From: Actinopolyspora lacussalsi
GTDB lineage: Bacteria > Actinomycetota > Actinomycetes > Mycobacteriales > Pseudonocardiaceae
NCBI GenBank assembly: GCA_030803735.1
Contig: JAURUC010000001.1
Location: 4,402,001-4,466,000 of the forward strand
DNA: 64,000 nt
Direction: 5' to 3'
Shown: piece by piece, positions 32,845 to 41,228 of the stretch
Layout: the number at the start of each line of letters is the position of its first letter
Numbering within the stretch: position 1 is the first letter of the stretch
Made by a program: the position numbers and the translations under genes
Notes under the pieces: generated by a model
Told to the model about the DNA's origin: nothing
The model's input: the letters and a program-made list of their open reading frames with translations, nothing else
Database searches by the model: none

Positions 32845-34182
32845 TCACTCGGGGACGAACGGATCCACCGGTGGAGCGGTGGCTCGCCACGACGGTTCGG
32901 GGAGATCCAGCAGTTCGTAGACGACCCGTCGCAGCTCGCCCGCCGCACGGTCGTGGTTGGCGAAGGTATCGGCTGCCAGTTTCTCGTGTCCGGGAACCGG
33001 GGTCGCCGCCGTGATCTGCTCCTTCAGCTCCGCCGTGCCCGTCAGATGGCGGGCCCGTTTCCCGAGTTCGTACCTCGGGGTGTTCGCGATGATCTCCCGA
33101 GCTCCGAAACTGCCCAGCAGCAGCCGCTTGCCCAGGGCCGCCGCGTAGAGCCCCAGGGAACCGTGATCGGCGACCACGGTGTCCGCCGCGACCAGGGTGG
33201 CCTTCCAGCCCCGCTCCGGCGGTACCAGCACCAGTCCGGCGTCCCTGGCTCGCCGGGTCCACTGTTCGATCTGCCAGGGACCGTGCAGGTCCCAGACGTT
33301 CGGGTGCAGCACCAGCGCGATCGTGTGGGTCTCGGCGGGTAGTGCTCCCACCAGTTCCGCCGCAAGCTCGGGGCGGCGGGCGAACAGTGCTCGTTCGCCC
33401 CAGGTGGAGGTGAGCACGACGAGCTCACGATCGCCGATGCCCAGCGCGTTCCGGTAACGCTCCCGAGCCGGGAGGCTGGCCCGGAGTCGGTCGAAGCAGG
33501 GATCGCCGACCACGCCGGCCCGTTCCCGCAACCGCGGGTTGTGCCGGCCGAGCAGGGACAGCTGGTCCTGGTGCGTCAGGCAGACCGCGGCGGGAACCGG
33601 CTCGCCGTCCCGCAGCAGTTGATCGCGGGACAGTCCGGCCACCTCCGAGGTGAATCCGGTCGCGGCGGGGCGGTGCTTGTGGTGGCCCGCCCCGTGCGAG
33701 AGCGTGAGCACCGGAATGTCGAGTTCGTGCAGCGCACCGTTGCCGCTGGGGGAGATCGCCAGATCGAACTCCGCGGCGCTCGCCCGCTGCCACGGGACCA
33801 CGCGCATCCCGGCCCGCCGGAAGTGGTCGGACAGGTCCGTGTCGAACGCCGACCCCTCGGCACGGGTGAACCGGGTCTCCACCCGGAAGTCGTCCGCGAG
33901 GACGGGCAGCACGTCACCGAGCCGGTCCAACGCCGTCAGGTTGCGTACGACCCCCAGCACCCGGCGCCGTACCGGAACGGTGCCCCACGGCTCCCGGCTC
34001 CCGGCTCCCGGCTCCCGGCTCCCGGCTCCCGGCTCCCGGCTCCCGGCTCCCGGCTCCCGGCTCCCGGCTCCCGGCTCCCGGCTCCCGGCTCCCGGCTCCC
34101 GGCTCCATGCCCGGATTGTATCCGACGGCAGCCGGAACGAACCGTTCTCGCCGGAGCGTTCCGGGCCGTCGGTCACGCTCAT
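32845..34182 (-). CDS. GT-B-like glycosyl/glycerophosphotransferase family protein with coding heptamer repeat
   Basis: 445 residues from ATG 34182. Residues about 26-65 are a repeat of the heptapeptide GSREPGA, encoded by ~17 copies of a 7-bp unit. After that comes a two-Rossmann-domain protein: RRVLGVVRNLTALDRLGDVLPVL start, LTLSHGAGHHKHRP, VVGDPCFDRL, ELVVLTSTWGERALFARRP, ALVLHPNVWDLHGPW and TLVAADTVVADHGSLGLYAAALGKRLLLG near the C terminus. This is the layout of CDP-glycerol glycerophosphotransferase or GT-B transferases. Substrate unknown. The present repeat number keeps the frame open; because 7 is not a multiple of 3, a unit gain or loss would break it. It could start downstream of the repeat only at poor codons. 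Confidence 0.7.
   Translation of the reverse strand: MSVTDGPERSGENGSFRLPSDTIRAWSREPGAGSREPGAGSREPGAGSREPGAGSREPGAGSREPWGTVPVRRRVLGVVRNLTALDRLGDVLPVLADDFRVETRFTRAEGSAFDTDLSDHFRRAGMRVVPWQRASAAEFDLAISPSGNGALHELDIPVLTLSHGAGHHKHRPAATGFTSEVAGLSRDQLLRDGEPVPAAVCLTHQDQLSLLGRHNPRLRERAGVVGDPCFDRLRASLPARERYRNALGIGDRELVVLTSTWGERALFARRPELAAELVGALPAETHTIALVLHPNVWDLHGPWQIEQWTRRARDAGLVLVPPERGWKATLVAADTVVADHGSLGLYAAALGKRLLLGSFGAREIIANTPRYELGKRARHLTGTAELKEQITAATPVPGHEKLAADTFANHDRAAGELRRVVYELLDLPEPSWRATAPPVDPFVPE
33989..34106. repeat. Heptanucleotide tandem repeat, about 17 copies, in frame
   Basis: Uninterrupted GGCTCCC units over 118 bases (16.9 copies; reads GGGAGCC on the coding strand) inside the gene at 32845-34182. 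All three frames through it read the same seven-residue cycle without a stop, so length changes alter only the frame downstream. A typical contingency-locus layout. Confidence 0.9.
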
Positions 34183-34235
34183 GAGCTCCGATCCTACCGT
34201 CGCGCGACATTCACGGGCGGCGTTCGAACCACGGC

Positions 34236-35729
34236 TCACTCGGCGGGCAGGGGCTCGCGGCATTCCGGACCGTCGACCTCCACGCGGTTGCGCCCGCCGT
34301 GCTTGGCTCGGTAGAGCGCGACGTCGGCAGCCGTGAACAGTTCGTCCAGTCTGGCCGGACCGGCCGCCGCGCCGATGCTCACCGTGGGAGGTTGTTCGAC
34401 CTCGCCGAGAACCTGCCGCCAGTCGTGTCCGTCCACCGCCGCCCGGATGCGTTCGGCCACGACCGGTCCCGCCGTGCGCGAGTCCCCGGAGTAGGCGGCC
34501 AGCACCACCACGAACTCGTCACCCGCCCAGCGGCAGATCAGGTCCTCGGCGCGGCATTCGGCCCGCAGCAGCGACGCCACCTCCCGCAGCGCGGCGTCGC
34601 CCATCGAGTGCCCCGCTCCGTCGTTGACGTCCTTGAACCAGTCCACGTCCAGCAGCAGCAACCACGGAATGCCTCCCTGGGAGGCGCTGCGCTCCAGCAG
34701 TGCCGGTGCGTAGCGTTCCAGTCCCAACCGGTTGGCCAGTCCGGTGAGCGGGTCGCGCAGCGCCGCTGCCTCGGCCGCATTGGCCTTGCGCTGGGCGTGC
34801 ACCGCGATGCGGCGTTGTTCGAGTGCCTGACCGAGCCCCTCCTGCAGCACCTGGATGGTTTCGTTGGCCGCACGCACCGCTCGTCGCAGGGCTGTGGCCT
34901 CGCCCACGTGGTCGCCGAGGCGTTGGCACATTGACGACAGGTCGGTGGAGATGCGGTTGATCAGCATGGTCTCCCTGATCGTCTCCGCTTGGTACAGGGC
35001 ACGACTCGCCAAGGTTCTCGCCTGATCCAGCAGGTTCTGCCGCCTGCGCACCTCTGCGAGCGTCCAGTTGGCGATGGACTGCGCGTACATGTCCGAGGCT
35101 TCCTCGGCTTCCGCCAGTGCCGAGGTGGCGCGTCGCTGCGCGTCGTCGATCTCCTCCAGCGCCACCAGTACCCGACCGCTGCTGGCCAGCGCACGGCGAT
35201 GCACCGCCCCCTGTGTTCCCAGCCGGAACACCTCGTCGAACCGCACCAGTGAGTCGGACAGGTAACGTTCCACTGACACACCGGAGACGACCACTCGTGA
35301 GGCCAGTGTGGCCCCCTCCCGCAGCAGGCAGTGCGCGAGCGTGGCCGGGTCGCCCACCTCCCGTGCGATCCGCACCGCCCTGCTGAGCAGTTCGAGCGCG
35401 GGGGCGCTGTGCCCTTCGAGCAGGTAGCCGAGCATGCTCAGCGCGTGGGCGGTCTCCGCGTCGCGGTGCTTCTCCGCGTCGAGCTCGGTCCAGGCGTCCG
35501 CGGCGAGTTCGAGGGCCAGCGAGATCCGGCCCAACCGCCAGGCGAGGATCGCCCGGTTCACGAGTACGATGGGGCGGTTCCACTCACTGCCGACCAGGTT
35601 CGGCGCGCTGGCCACCGAATCGTCGAAGGCCGCCTCGCACTGCTCGATCAGGCCGGAGTCGAGCAACAGCCGTACTTGACGGTCTTGCTCGGGTATCCGG
35701 CCCGCCAGCAGCGGATCGTCCTGTTCCAC
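34236..35729 (-). CDS. TPR-containing diguanylate cyclase (GGDEF)
   Basis: 497 residues. The N-terminal ~300 residues are helical repeats of TPR type (AILAWRLGRISLALELAADAW, ALSMLGYLLEGHSAPALELLSRAV) ending in a coiled coil (VLQEGLGQALEQRRIAVHAQRKANAAEAAAL). The C-terminal GGDEF domain begins DPLTGLANRLGLE (about 330), has the active-site loop RWAGDEFVVVL (an AGDEF variant that is normally active), and ends with ADVALYRAKHGGRNRVE. It would make c-di-GMP from two GTP in the cytosol, controlled through the TPR sensor. No RxxD inhibitory site was noticed. It shares strand and near-adjacency with the repeat-bearing transferase, 53 bp apart. Confidence 0.9.
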   Translation of the reverse strand: MEQDDPLLAGRIPEQDRQVRLLLDSGLIEQCEAAFDDSVASAPNLVGSEWNRPIVLVNRAILAWRLGRISLALELAADAWTELDAEKHRDAETAHALSMLGYLLEGHSAPALELLSRAVRIAREVGDPATLAHCLLREGATLASRVVVSGVSVERYLSDSLVRFDEVFRLGTQGAVHRRALASSGRVLVALEEIDDAQRRATSALAEAEEASDMYAQSIANWTLAEVRRRQNLLDQARTLASRALYQAETIRETMLINRISTDLSSMCQRLGDHVGEATALRRAVRAANETIQVLQEGLGQALEQRRIAVHAQRKANAAEAAALRDPLTGLANRLGLERYAPALLERSASQGGIPWLLLLDVDWFKDVNDGAGHSMGDAALREVASLLRAECRAEDLICRWAGDEFVVVLAAYSGDSRTAGPVVAERIRAAVDGHDWRQVLGEVEQPPTVSIGAAAGPARLDELFTAADVALYRAKHGGRNRVEVDGPECREPLPAE

Positions 35730-35834
35730 GGCGTCCTCGCACTCGCAGATCGCGGCGCTGCGGGTTCTCCCCGAGCCCGCGAGGGTCGGGCACCCGGAGT
35801 CTCCGCTTCGACTACCTGCTCTTCGAGCAACAGG

Positions 35835-36515
35835 CTACCGGGTGAAATCGTGCCGATACTTGCCGTCGTGTACAACATCCTCCAACCGCAGCCTGCTGCG
35901 CCAGCCGTGGCGTTCCAGGTCAGGGGTTTCGGCGAGCTCACGAACCGGCCCGACGCACAACCAAGCGACCGGCCGGACGCCCGACGGGATGTCCAGCAGT
36001 CTGCGCAGGAATTCCTCCCGGTAGAAGCTTACCCAGCCCACGCCGAGTCCTTCGGCCGTGGCCGCCAGCCACAGGTTCTGGATCGCCAGGCACACCGAGT
36101 ACAGCCCGGCGTCGGCGATGGCGTGTCTGCCGAGCACGTCCGGTGAACCGCGTTCCGGGTCGTAGGTGACCGCTATACCGAGCGAGGACTCCACGATGCC
36201 CTCGACCTTGATCTTGGAGAAGGTCTGGGCGCGTTCCCCGCTGAGCTCGGACGCGAACACGCTTCGTTCCGCCAGCACGTGCTCGCGGAAGGCGCGTCGA
36301 GTGGCCTCGTCGCGTACGAGTACGAAGTCCCACGGCTGGGAGAGTCCCACACTCGGGGCGCTGTGCGCGGCACCCAGCACGCGGTACAGCACGTCGGGGT
36401 CGAGCGTCTCGCCGGTGAACTCGGAGCGTACGTCGCGCCGACGGTTGATCACGTCGTAGAGGTCGGATACCGGCTGTCGGGATTCGGAGCGGCCGGATCG
36501 GTCTGCCGTTGTCAT
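35835..36515 (-). CDS. bluB: 5,6-Dimethylbenzimidazole synthase (BluB)
   Basis: 226 residues from ATG 36515; the frame runs on to 36692 without coding sense. Nitroreductase-like flavin fold with BluB-specific blocks: INRRRDVRSEF (FMN binding), VLGAAHSAPSVGLSQPWDFVLV, ERAQTFSKIKVEGIVESSLGIAVTYD, and LWLAATAEGLGVGWVSFY. The enzyme converts reduced FMN and O2 into DMB, the lower ligand of cobalamin. The partner nucleotide transferase CobT is not in the window, and no cobalamin riboswitch was seen upstream. Alternative: general nitroreductase, less likely given the GVGWVSFY block. Confidence 0.88.
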   Translation of the reverse strand: MTTADRSGRSESRQPVSDLYDVINRRRDVRSEFTGETLDPDVLYRVLGAAHSAPSVGLSQPWDFVLVRDEATRRAFREHVLAERSVFASELSGERAQTFSKIKVEGIVESSLGIAVTYDPERGSPDVLGRHAIADAGLYSVCLAIQNLWLAATAEGLGVGWVSFYREEFLRRLLDIPSGVRPVAWLCVGPVRELAETPDLERHGWRSRLRLEDVVHDGKYRHDFTR

Positions 36516-36693
36516 CCCGGCTATCCTGCCGTGCTCGCGAGTGTGATTCCCAGTGCCCCGCGACTGGAATGACTCCGCACACCATCGCCGCTCGCCGTGT
36601 CGGTCCGGCGTGCGGTGCCGTGGCCACCGTCGGCGGCACTCCGTTGTGACGCCCGTCATAAAATCCCGACTCGCCGGTGGCGACACCCCCACT

Positions 36694-36712
36694 TCTCAGT
36701 TCTCTCTCAGGG
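36694..36712 (+). promoter_or_regulatory. MprA-box-like direct repeat before mprA
   Basis: TCTCAGTT, three bases CTC, TCTCAGGG: two 8-bp direct subrepeats with an 11-bp period, 22 bp before the mprA ATG. The same TCTCAG pair at the same spacing precedes pepD (41190-41208). In M. tuberculosis MprA binds paired 8-bp direct subrepeats and autoregulates. Confidence 0.65.
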
Positions 36713-36733
36713 CTTCGGGTAAGACTGGGGGAC

Positions 36734-37426
36734 ATGCGCATACTCGTCGTCGATGACGACCGTGCCGTTCGGGAGTCGTTGCGAAGATCTCTCGAATTCA
36801 ACGGTTACCAGGTGGAACTGGCCTCGGACGGTCAGCAGGCCCTGGACTCGCTCACCGCCGCGCGACCGGACGCGATGGTCCTCGACGTCATGATGCCCAA
36901 GGTGGACGGTCTGGAGGTGGCACGCAGACTGCGGGGGACCGGTGACGACCTGCCGATCCTGGTGCTCACCGCGCGCGAGGCTGTTTCGGATCGTGTGGCG
37001 GGTCTGGACGCGGGTGCGGACGACTACCTGCCCAAACCCTTCGCGCTGGAGGAACTGCTCGCCCGACTGCGAGCGCTGTTGCGCAGGGCGAGTCCACCGG
37101 ATCCCGAGGAGGGCATCCCGGAGTCGCTGCGGTTCGCCGACCTGGAGCTGGATCCCGGCACCCGCGAGGTGCGGCGGGGGAGCCGTGCCATCAGCCTGAC
37201 GCGTACCGAGTTCGCGCTGCTCGAACTGCTCATGGCGCACCCCAAGCAGGTGCTCACTCGCAGCAGGCTGCTGGAGGACGTCTGGGGCTACGATTTCCCG
37301 ACGACGGGCAACGCCCTGGAGGTCTACGTCGGGTATCTACGCCGTAAGACGGAGGCATCGGGCGAACCGAGGTTGATTCACACCGTCCGCGGTGTCGGCT
37401 ACGTGCTTCGGGAGAGTCCACCGTGA
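36734..37426 (+). CDS. mprA: Two-component response regulator MprA
   Basis: 230 residues from ATG 36734. OmpR/PhoB class. Receiver domain 1-120 starts [25 protein letters not shown], has phospho-acceptor Asp in [12 protein letters not shown] (about 48) and Lys in [22 protein letters not shown]-terminal winged helix about 135-228: [56 protein letters not shown]. The sequence follows M. tuberculosis MprA almost block for block. It controls envelope-stress genes including sigB/sigE and pepD there. The stop overlaps the mprB start by four bases. Confidence 0.95.
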   Translation: MRILVVDDDRAVRESLRRSLEFNGYQVELASDGQQALDSLTAARPDAMVLDVMMPKVDGLEVARRLRGTGDDLPILVLTAREAVSDRVAGLDAGADDYLPKPFALEELLARLRALLRRASPPDPEEGIPESLRFADLELDPGTREVRRGSRAISLTRTEFALLELLMAHPKQVLTRSRLLEDVWGYDFPTTGNALEVYVGYLRRKTEASGEPRLIHTVRGVGYVLRESPP

Positions 37427-38886
37427 CCACACCGGCCCCGCCACCTTCGGAACTGGCCGGGTCGTCCCCCTCCGAGGGGCAGACCGGCAGATGGCAGCGG
37501 GCTTCGCTGCGCAACAGGGTGACCCTGCTGGCCGCCGCCTGCGTGGCGGGGGCCGTCGCGCTGGTCTCGGTCGGCGCTTTTCTGACGGTTCGGGACAGCC
37601 TCCACGAACAGGTGGACCAGAACCTGCGGGAACGCGCCAGCCAGGCGGTCTCCGGGCCGCAGGTGCTGGAACCCAACCTGCGTTCGGTTCCCGCCGCCTT
37701 CTACGCGGCGGCCAACTTGCGAATCTGTCTGGTCACCGCCGACGGCAAGGCGCTGACCGGACCCGGCAAGGTCCCGCCGTGGGGCCCCGAGGAGTTGGCG
37801 GTGGCGCGTGGTCTCACGGAGTCCTCGCTGCGCACCGACGACGCCACCAACAGCAGGGTGGTGGCGCTGCCCGCCGGGAACGACCGTGCCCTGGTCATGT
37901 CGCAGTCACTGGCCTCGACCAAGGCCACGTTGGCCCAGCTCAGCGTGGTGCTCGTCGTGATCGGCGGTGCGGGCATCCTGCTCGCCGCCGCCGCGGGGAC
38001 CGCGGTGGCTCGCACGGCGCTGCGACCGGTGCAACGACTCACCGCGGCCACCGAACGTATCGCTCGGACGGGCGACCTGCGCCCGATTCCGGTGAGCGGC
38101 GACGACGAGCTGGCACGGTTGACCACCAGCTTCAACAAGATGCTCGGGGCGCTGGCCGAGTCCCAGGAACAGCAGCGAAGGCTGGTCGCCGATGCCGGGC
38201 ACGAACTGCGCACCCCGCTGACCTCGTTGCGCACGAACCTCGAACTGCTCATCGCCTCCGACCGGCCGGGCAGTCCTCAGCTGTCCGGCGAGGACCGTGC
38301 CGAGATGCTCGGTGACGTGCAGGCGCAGATCACCGAGCTGTCCGCGCTGGTGGGGGATCTCGTTGAGCTGGCTCGGGAGGACGCGCCGAACGCGGTGCAC
38401 GAGCCGCTCGAACTGGTAGACGTCGTGGAGCGGGCGCTGAGCCGGGCCAGGCGGCGTGCCTCCGAGGTGGAGTTCGATGTTCGGCTGGGGCAGTGGTCGA
38501 TGCTCGGCGATGCCACCGCGTTGGAACGTGCGGTGCTGAACCTGCTGGACAACGCGGCCAAGTGGAGCCCCGCAGGAGGTATCGTGCGTGTGGAGTGCCG
38601 GCAGCTCGACGCGGGATTCGCGGTCTTCGAGGTCGCCGACAGTGGGCCGGGCATCCCGGAGGAGGACCGCAGGCACGTCTTCGAGCGGTTCTACCGTTCC
38701 ACCGAGGCGAGGCCGTTGCGCGGATCAGGACTGGGACTGGCGATCGTCAAGCAGGTGGCCGAGCGGCACGGCGGAAGCGTGGCCGCGGGCGAGGCGCCGG
38801 AGGGCGGAGCGATGATCTCGATGTATCTGCCCGGCCACGCCGATCCCGAACAGGCCGCTCCGCAGCAGCCCGCACGTCCGGTCTGA
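37423..38886 (+). CDS. mprB: Sensor histidine kinase MprB
   Basis: 487 residues. Short cytoplasmic leader, first membrane helix about 35-57 ([22 protein letters not shown]), an extracytoplasmic sensor of ~110 residues, second helix about 165-188, HAMP about 190-240, dimerisation helix with phospho-acceptor His in [20 protein letters not shown] (about 263), and HATPase with N box [12 protein letters not shown]1 [20 protein letters not shown] and G2 [18 protein letters not shown]. Senses envelope stress and phosphorylates MprA. Translationally coupled to mprA. Confidence 0.95.
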   Translation: MTTPAPPPSELAGSSPSEGQTGRWQRASLRNRVTLLAAACVAGAVALVSVGAFLTVRDSLHEQVDQNLRERASQAVSGPQVLEPNLRSVPAAFYAAANLRICLVTADGKALTGPGKVPPWGPEELAVARGLTESSLRTDDATNSRVVALPAGNDRALVMSQSLASTKATLAQLSVVLVVIGGAGILLAAAAGTAVARTALRPVQRLTAATERIARTGDLRPIPVSGDDELARLTTSFNKMLGALAESQEQQRRLVADAGHELRTPLTSLRTNLELLIASDRPGSPQLSGEDRAEMLGDVQAQITELSALVGDLVELAREDAPNAVHEPLELVDVVERALSRARRRASEVEFDVRLGQWSMLGDATALERAVLNLLDNAAKWSPAGGIVRVECRQLDAGFAVFEVADSGPGIPEEDRRHVFERFYRSTEARPLRGSGLGLAIVKQVAERHGGSVAAGEAPEGGAMISMYLPGHADPEQAAPQQPARPV

Positions 38887-39196
38887 GGCGGTCCCGCCGT
38901 TCCGCCGGGCCGGACGGTTCCGCCGCGCTGCCCGGTGCGGCTCGCGGACGGCGGGAGCACCCGTGAACCCTCCCGCTGCCGGCGGTCCGGTTTCACGGAT
39001 CGCTGGACGGGCTGTTTCCCACGTCTGCAGCACACCCGGCGGAGTGGTGCTGGCTTTGTGTGGTTTCTATGCCGCTTCGTGTAGGGTATTGTTGGTTTGT
39101 GTTTACTTGACGAGTAAAGTTCGCGTGGTTTCGTGATGACTTCGATCGCGACACTCGCGTCGGATTCGCGGCGAACACGGCGGGGTTGGAGTGGTG
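38887..39196. other. Intergenic stretch mprB-deoR
   Basis: About 310 bases; no gene. The distal 140 bases are AT- and GT-rich and must hold the deoR-galT promoter. An inverted repeat lies at 39102-39118. Confidence 0.5.
39102..39118. promoter_or_regulatory. Candidate DeoR operator
   Basis: TTTACT-TGACG-AGTAAA inverted repeat, about 79 bp upstream of the deoR ATG. Located where the deoR-galT promoter is expected. Confidence 0.45.
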
Positions 39197-40036
39197 ATGC
39201 TGGCACGTCAGCGTCAGGACATGATACTGGACGAAGTTCGTAGAACCGGCGCTGTGCAGGTGAGCGACCTCGTGCAGCGCCTCGGCGTGTCCGATATGAC
39301 CATCCGCAGGGATCTCGACGCCTTGGCGGCACGCGGGGCGGTCGAGAAGGTCTACGGCGGCGCCACCTCCGTGCTGGACCGCAGCACCGACGAGCCCGGT
39401 TTCGAAGCCAAGTCGGTGTACCAACCCGCGGAGAAGGAAGCCATAGCCGAGCGGGCCGCGCGGCTCGTCCGCCCGGGGGCGGCCATCGGGCTCTCGGCGG
39501 GCACCACCACTTGGACACTGGCACGGCACCTCGACGACGTCGCCGATCTGACCGTGGTGACCAATTCCGTGCGCATCGCCGATGTGCTCCAACAACGCGG
39601 CCGTGCCGACCGCACCGTGATCCTGACCGGTGGGGTGCGTACCCCATCCGACGCGCTCGTCGGTCCGGTGGCCGTGCGCGCGCTGCACTCGCTGCACCTG
39701 GATCTGGTCTTCCTGGGGGTGCACGGGATGAGCACCCGCGCCGGTTTCACCACACCCAATCTCGACGAGAGCGAGACCAACCGCGCGCTCGCGCGGGCGG
39801 CCAACCGGCTGGTCGTGATAGCGGATCACGCCAAGTGGTCCACGGTCGGTATTTCCACCATCGTCGGCCTCGAGGAGGCCGACGTGCTGATCAGTGATGA
39901 CGGGTTACCCGAGGAAGCGCGTCGGGTGCTCGGGGAGCGGATCGCGGAGCTGTCGATCGCTCCCGTCTCCGGTGAGCGGGGCGAATCGGCCGATTCCACG
40001 TATGAGGACACTATGCGGGCGGAGAGTGAGCAGTGA
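39197..40036 (+). CDS. DeoR-family regulator of galT
   Basis: 279 residues from ATG 39197, which has TTGGAG 5 bases upstream; GTG 39191 is in frame but too close to it. DeoR N-terminal HTH: MLARQRQDMILDEVRRTGAVQVSDLVQRLGVSDMTIRRDLDALAARGAVEKVYGGA. C-terminal sugar-phosphate-binding DeoRC domain with GLSAGTTTWTLAR, TVVTNSVRIADVL and VIADHAKWSTVGISTI. It overlaps galT by four bases, so it most likely controls galactose catabolism through a sugar phosphate. Confidence 0.9.
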   Translation: MLARQRQDMILDEVRRTGAVQVSDLVQRLGVSDMTIRRDLDALAARGAVEKVYGGATSVLDRSTDEPGFEAKSVYQPAEKEAIAERAARLVRPGAAIGLSAGTTTWTLARHLDDVADLTVVTNSVRIADVLQQRGRADRTVILTGGVRTPSDALVGPVAVRALHSLHLDLVFLGVHGMSTRAGFTTPNLDESETNRALARAANRLVVIADHAKWSTVGISTIVGLEEADVLISDDGLPEEARRVLGERIAELSIAPVSGERGESADSTYEDTMRAESEQ

Positions 40037-41130
40037 GGCGAACCGCGCGGCAGCTGGCCGACGGGCGGGAAATCATCTACTTCGACTCGGAGGCCACGGC
40101 GCCGGAACGAACCGCCGAGGACCTCCGCGAGCTCGACGGGCCACCCACGGCACCGGAGATGCGGCGTGACCCGTTGACCGGCGAGTGGATCGCCATGGCC
40201 GCACATCGGCAGAGCCGCACCTACAAGCCGCCGGCTGATCTTTGCCCGTTGTGTCCCAGCGAGCCGGGCAACCCCAGTGAGATCCCGGAGAGCGACTACG
40301 AGGTCGCCGTGTTCGAGAACCGGTTCCCATCGTTCGCGGCGCCCGAGGAACCGCCCGCTTTTTCCGGCCCCGGAGTGCTGGACACGGATCCACTGGTCCG
40401 ACGGGCTCCGGCCAGTGGCAGGTGTGAGGTCGTGTGTTTCACGTCCGAGCACCGCAGCTCGTTCGCCGCGTTGACCCCACGACACGCACGCACCGTCGTG
40501 GACGCCTGGGCCGACCGCACGGCCGAACTCGCCGAGGTGGACGGGGTGGAACAGGTGTTCTGCTTCGAGAACCGGGGCGAGGAGATCGGGGTGACGCTGC
40601 ATCATCCGCACGGCCAGATCTACGGGTATCCCTTCGTCACCCCCAAGACCGGCCAGCTGCTGCGAAACGCCGAGGAACACCACCGAACCCACGGCAGCCA
40701 CCTGCTCGGTGACGTGCTCGCCGCCGAGCGTTCCTCCGGGCAACGCGTGATCCGCGAATCCGAGCACTGGACGGTGTTCGTGCCACCGGCCGCCCGTTGG
40801 CCCGTGGAGCTCATGGTCGTCCCACACCGTCGGGCTCCCGACCTGGCCGCCCTCACCGCCGAGGAACGCGACGATCTCGCTGAGGTCTATCTCGACGCGC
40901 TGCGCAGACTGGACCGTCTCTACGGGAGGCCGCTGCCCTACATCGCGGCATGGCAGCAGGCGCCCGTTCGATTCGGCAGGGAACTGTCCTGGCTGCACCT
41001 GAACCTGTTCTCGGTGCTGCGTTCGCCGGACAAGCTCAAATACCTGGCCGGTTCGGAGTCCGGGATGGGAGTCTGGATCAGTGACGTGACCCCGGAACAG
41101 GTCGCGGAGCGACTTCGCGAGGTGTCCTGA
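40033..41130 (+). CDS. galT: Galactose-1-phosphate uridylyltransferase
   Basis: 365 residues from GTG 40033 overlapping the deoR stop. HIT-fold transferase: zinc-site CPLCPS (about 75), GRCEVVCFTSEH, catalytic HHPHGQIYGYPF (about 195, HPHGQ with the uridylylated His), EHWTVFVPPAARWPVELMVVPHRR (about 250) and the C-terminal HLNLFSVLRSPDKLKYLAGSESG. Exchanges UMP between UDP-glucose and galactose-1-phosphate in the Leloir pathway. The usual partner galK is absent next to it; galU, which makes UDP-glucose, lies 5 kb downstream. Confidence 0.94.
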   Translation: MRRTARQLADGREIIYFDSEATAPERTAEDLRELDGPPTAPEMRRDPLTGEWIAMAAHRQSRTYKPPADLCPLCPSEPGNPSEIPESDYEVAVFENRFPSFAAPEEPPAFSGPGVLDTDPLVRRAPASGRCEVVCFTSEHRSSFAALTPRHARTVVDAWADRTAELAEVDGVEQVFCFENRGEEIGVTLHHPHGQIYGYPFVTPKTGQLLRNAEEHHRTHGSHLLGDVLAAERSSGQRVIRESEHWTVFVPPAARWPVELMVVPHRRAPDLAALTAEERDDLAEVYLDALRRLDRLYGRPLPYIAAWQQAPVRFGRELSWLHLNLFSVLRSPDKLKYLAGSESGMGVWISDVTPEQVAERLREVS

Positions 41131-41189
41131 TCGGCCTGCCCGCCCGGACGGGAAGGCGGCACGGATTCATCGTTCGCTTCCAAGCCTGA

Positions 41190-41208
41190 TCTCAGGCGGC
41201 TCTCAGCC
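41190..41208 (+). promoter_or_regulatory. MprA-box-like direct repeat before pepD
   Basis: TCTCAGGC, three bases GGC, TCTCAGCC: 11-bp period, 20 bp before the pepD ATG. It matches the pair before mprA in both core and spacing, so pepD is probably in the MprA regulon despite the intervening deoR-galT. Confidence 0.65.
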
Positions 41209-41228
41209 GGATAGCGCAGAGTGGAGAC

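Noticed and set aside
33989..34106. CRISPR array
   Set aside because: Repeats are 7 bp and contiguous, without spacers. No CRISPR array or cas gene is visible anywhere in the window.
33541..34336. Plus-strand frames reading PGSRLPA repeats
   Set aside because: They are the antisense reading of the heptamer repeat; the minus-strand frame continues into a credible two-domain protein, the plus-strand ones do not.
41131..41228. Intrinsic terminator after galT
   Set aside because: Short GC-rich inverted repeats occur but the arms are weak, no T-run follows, and the region is better explained by the pepD promoter with its MprA-like box.
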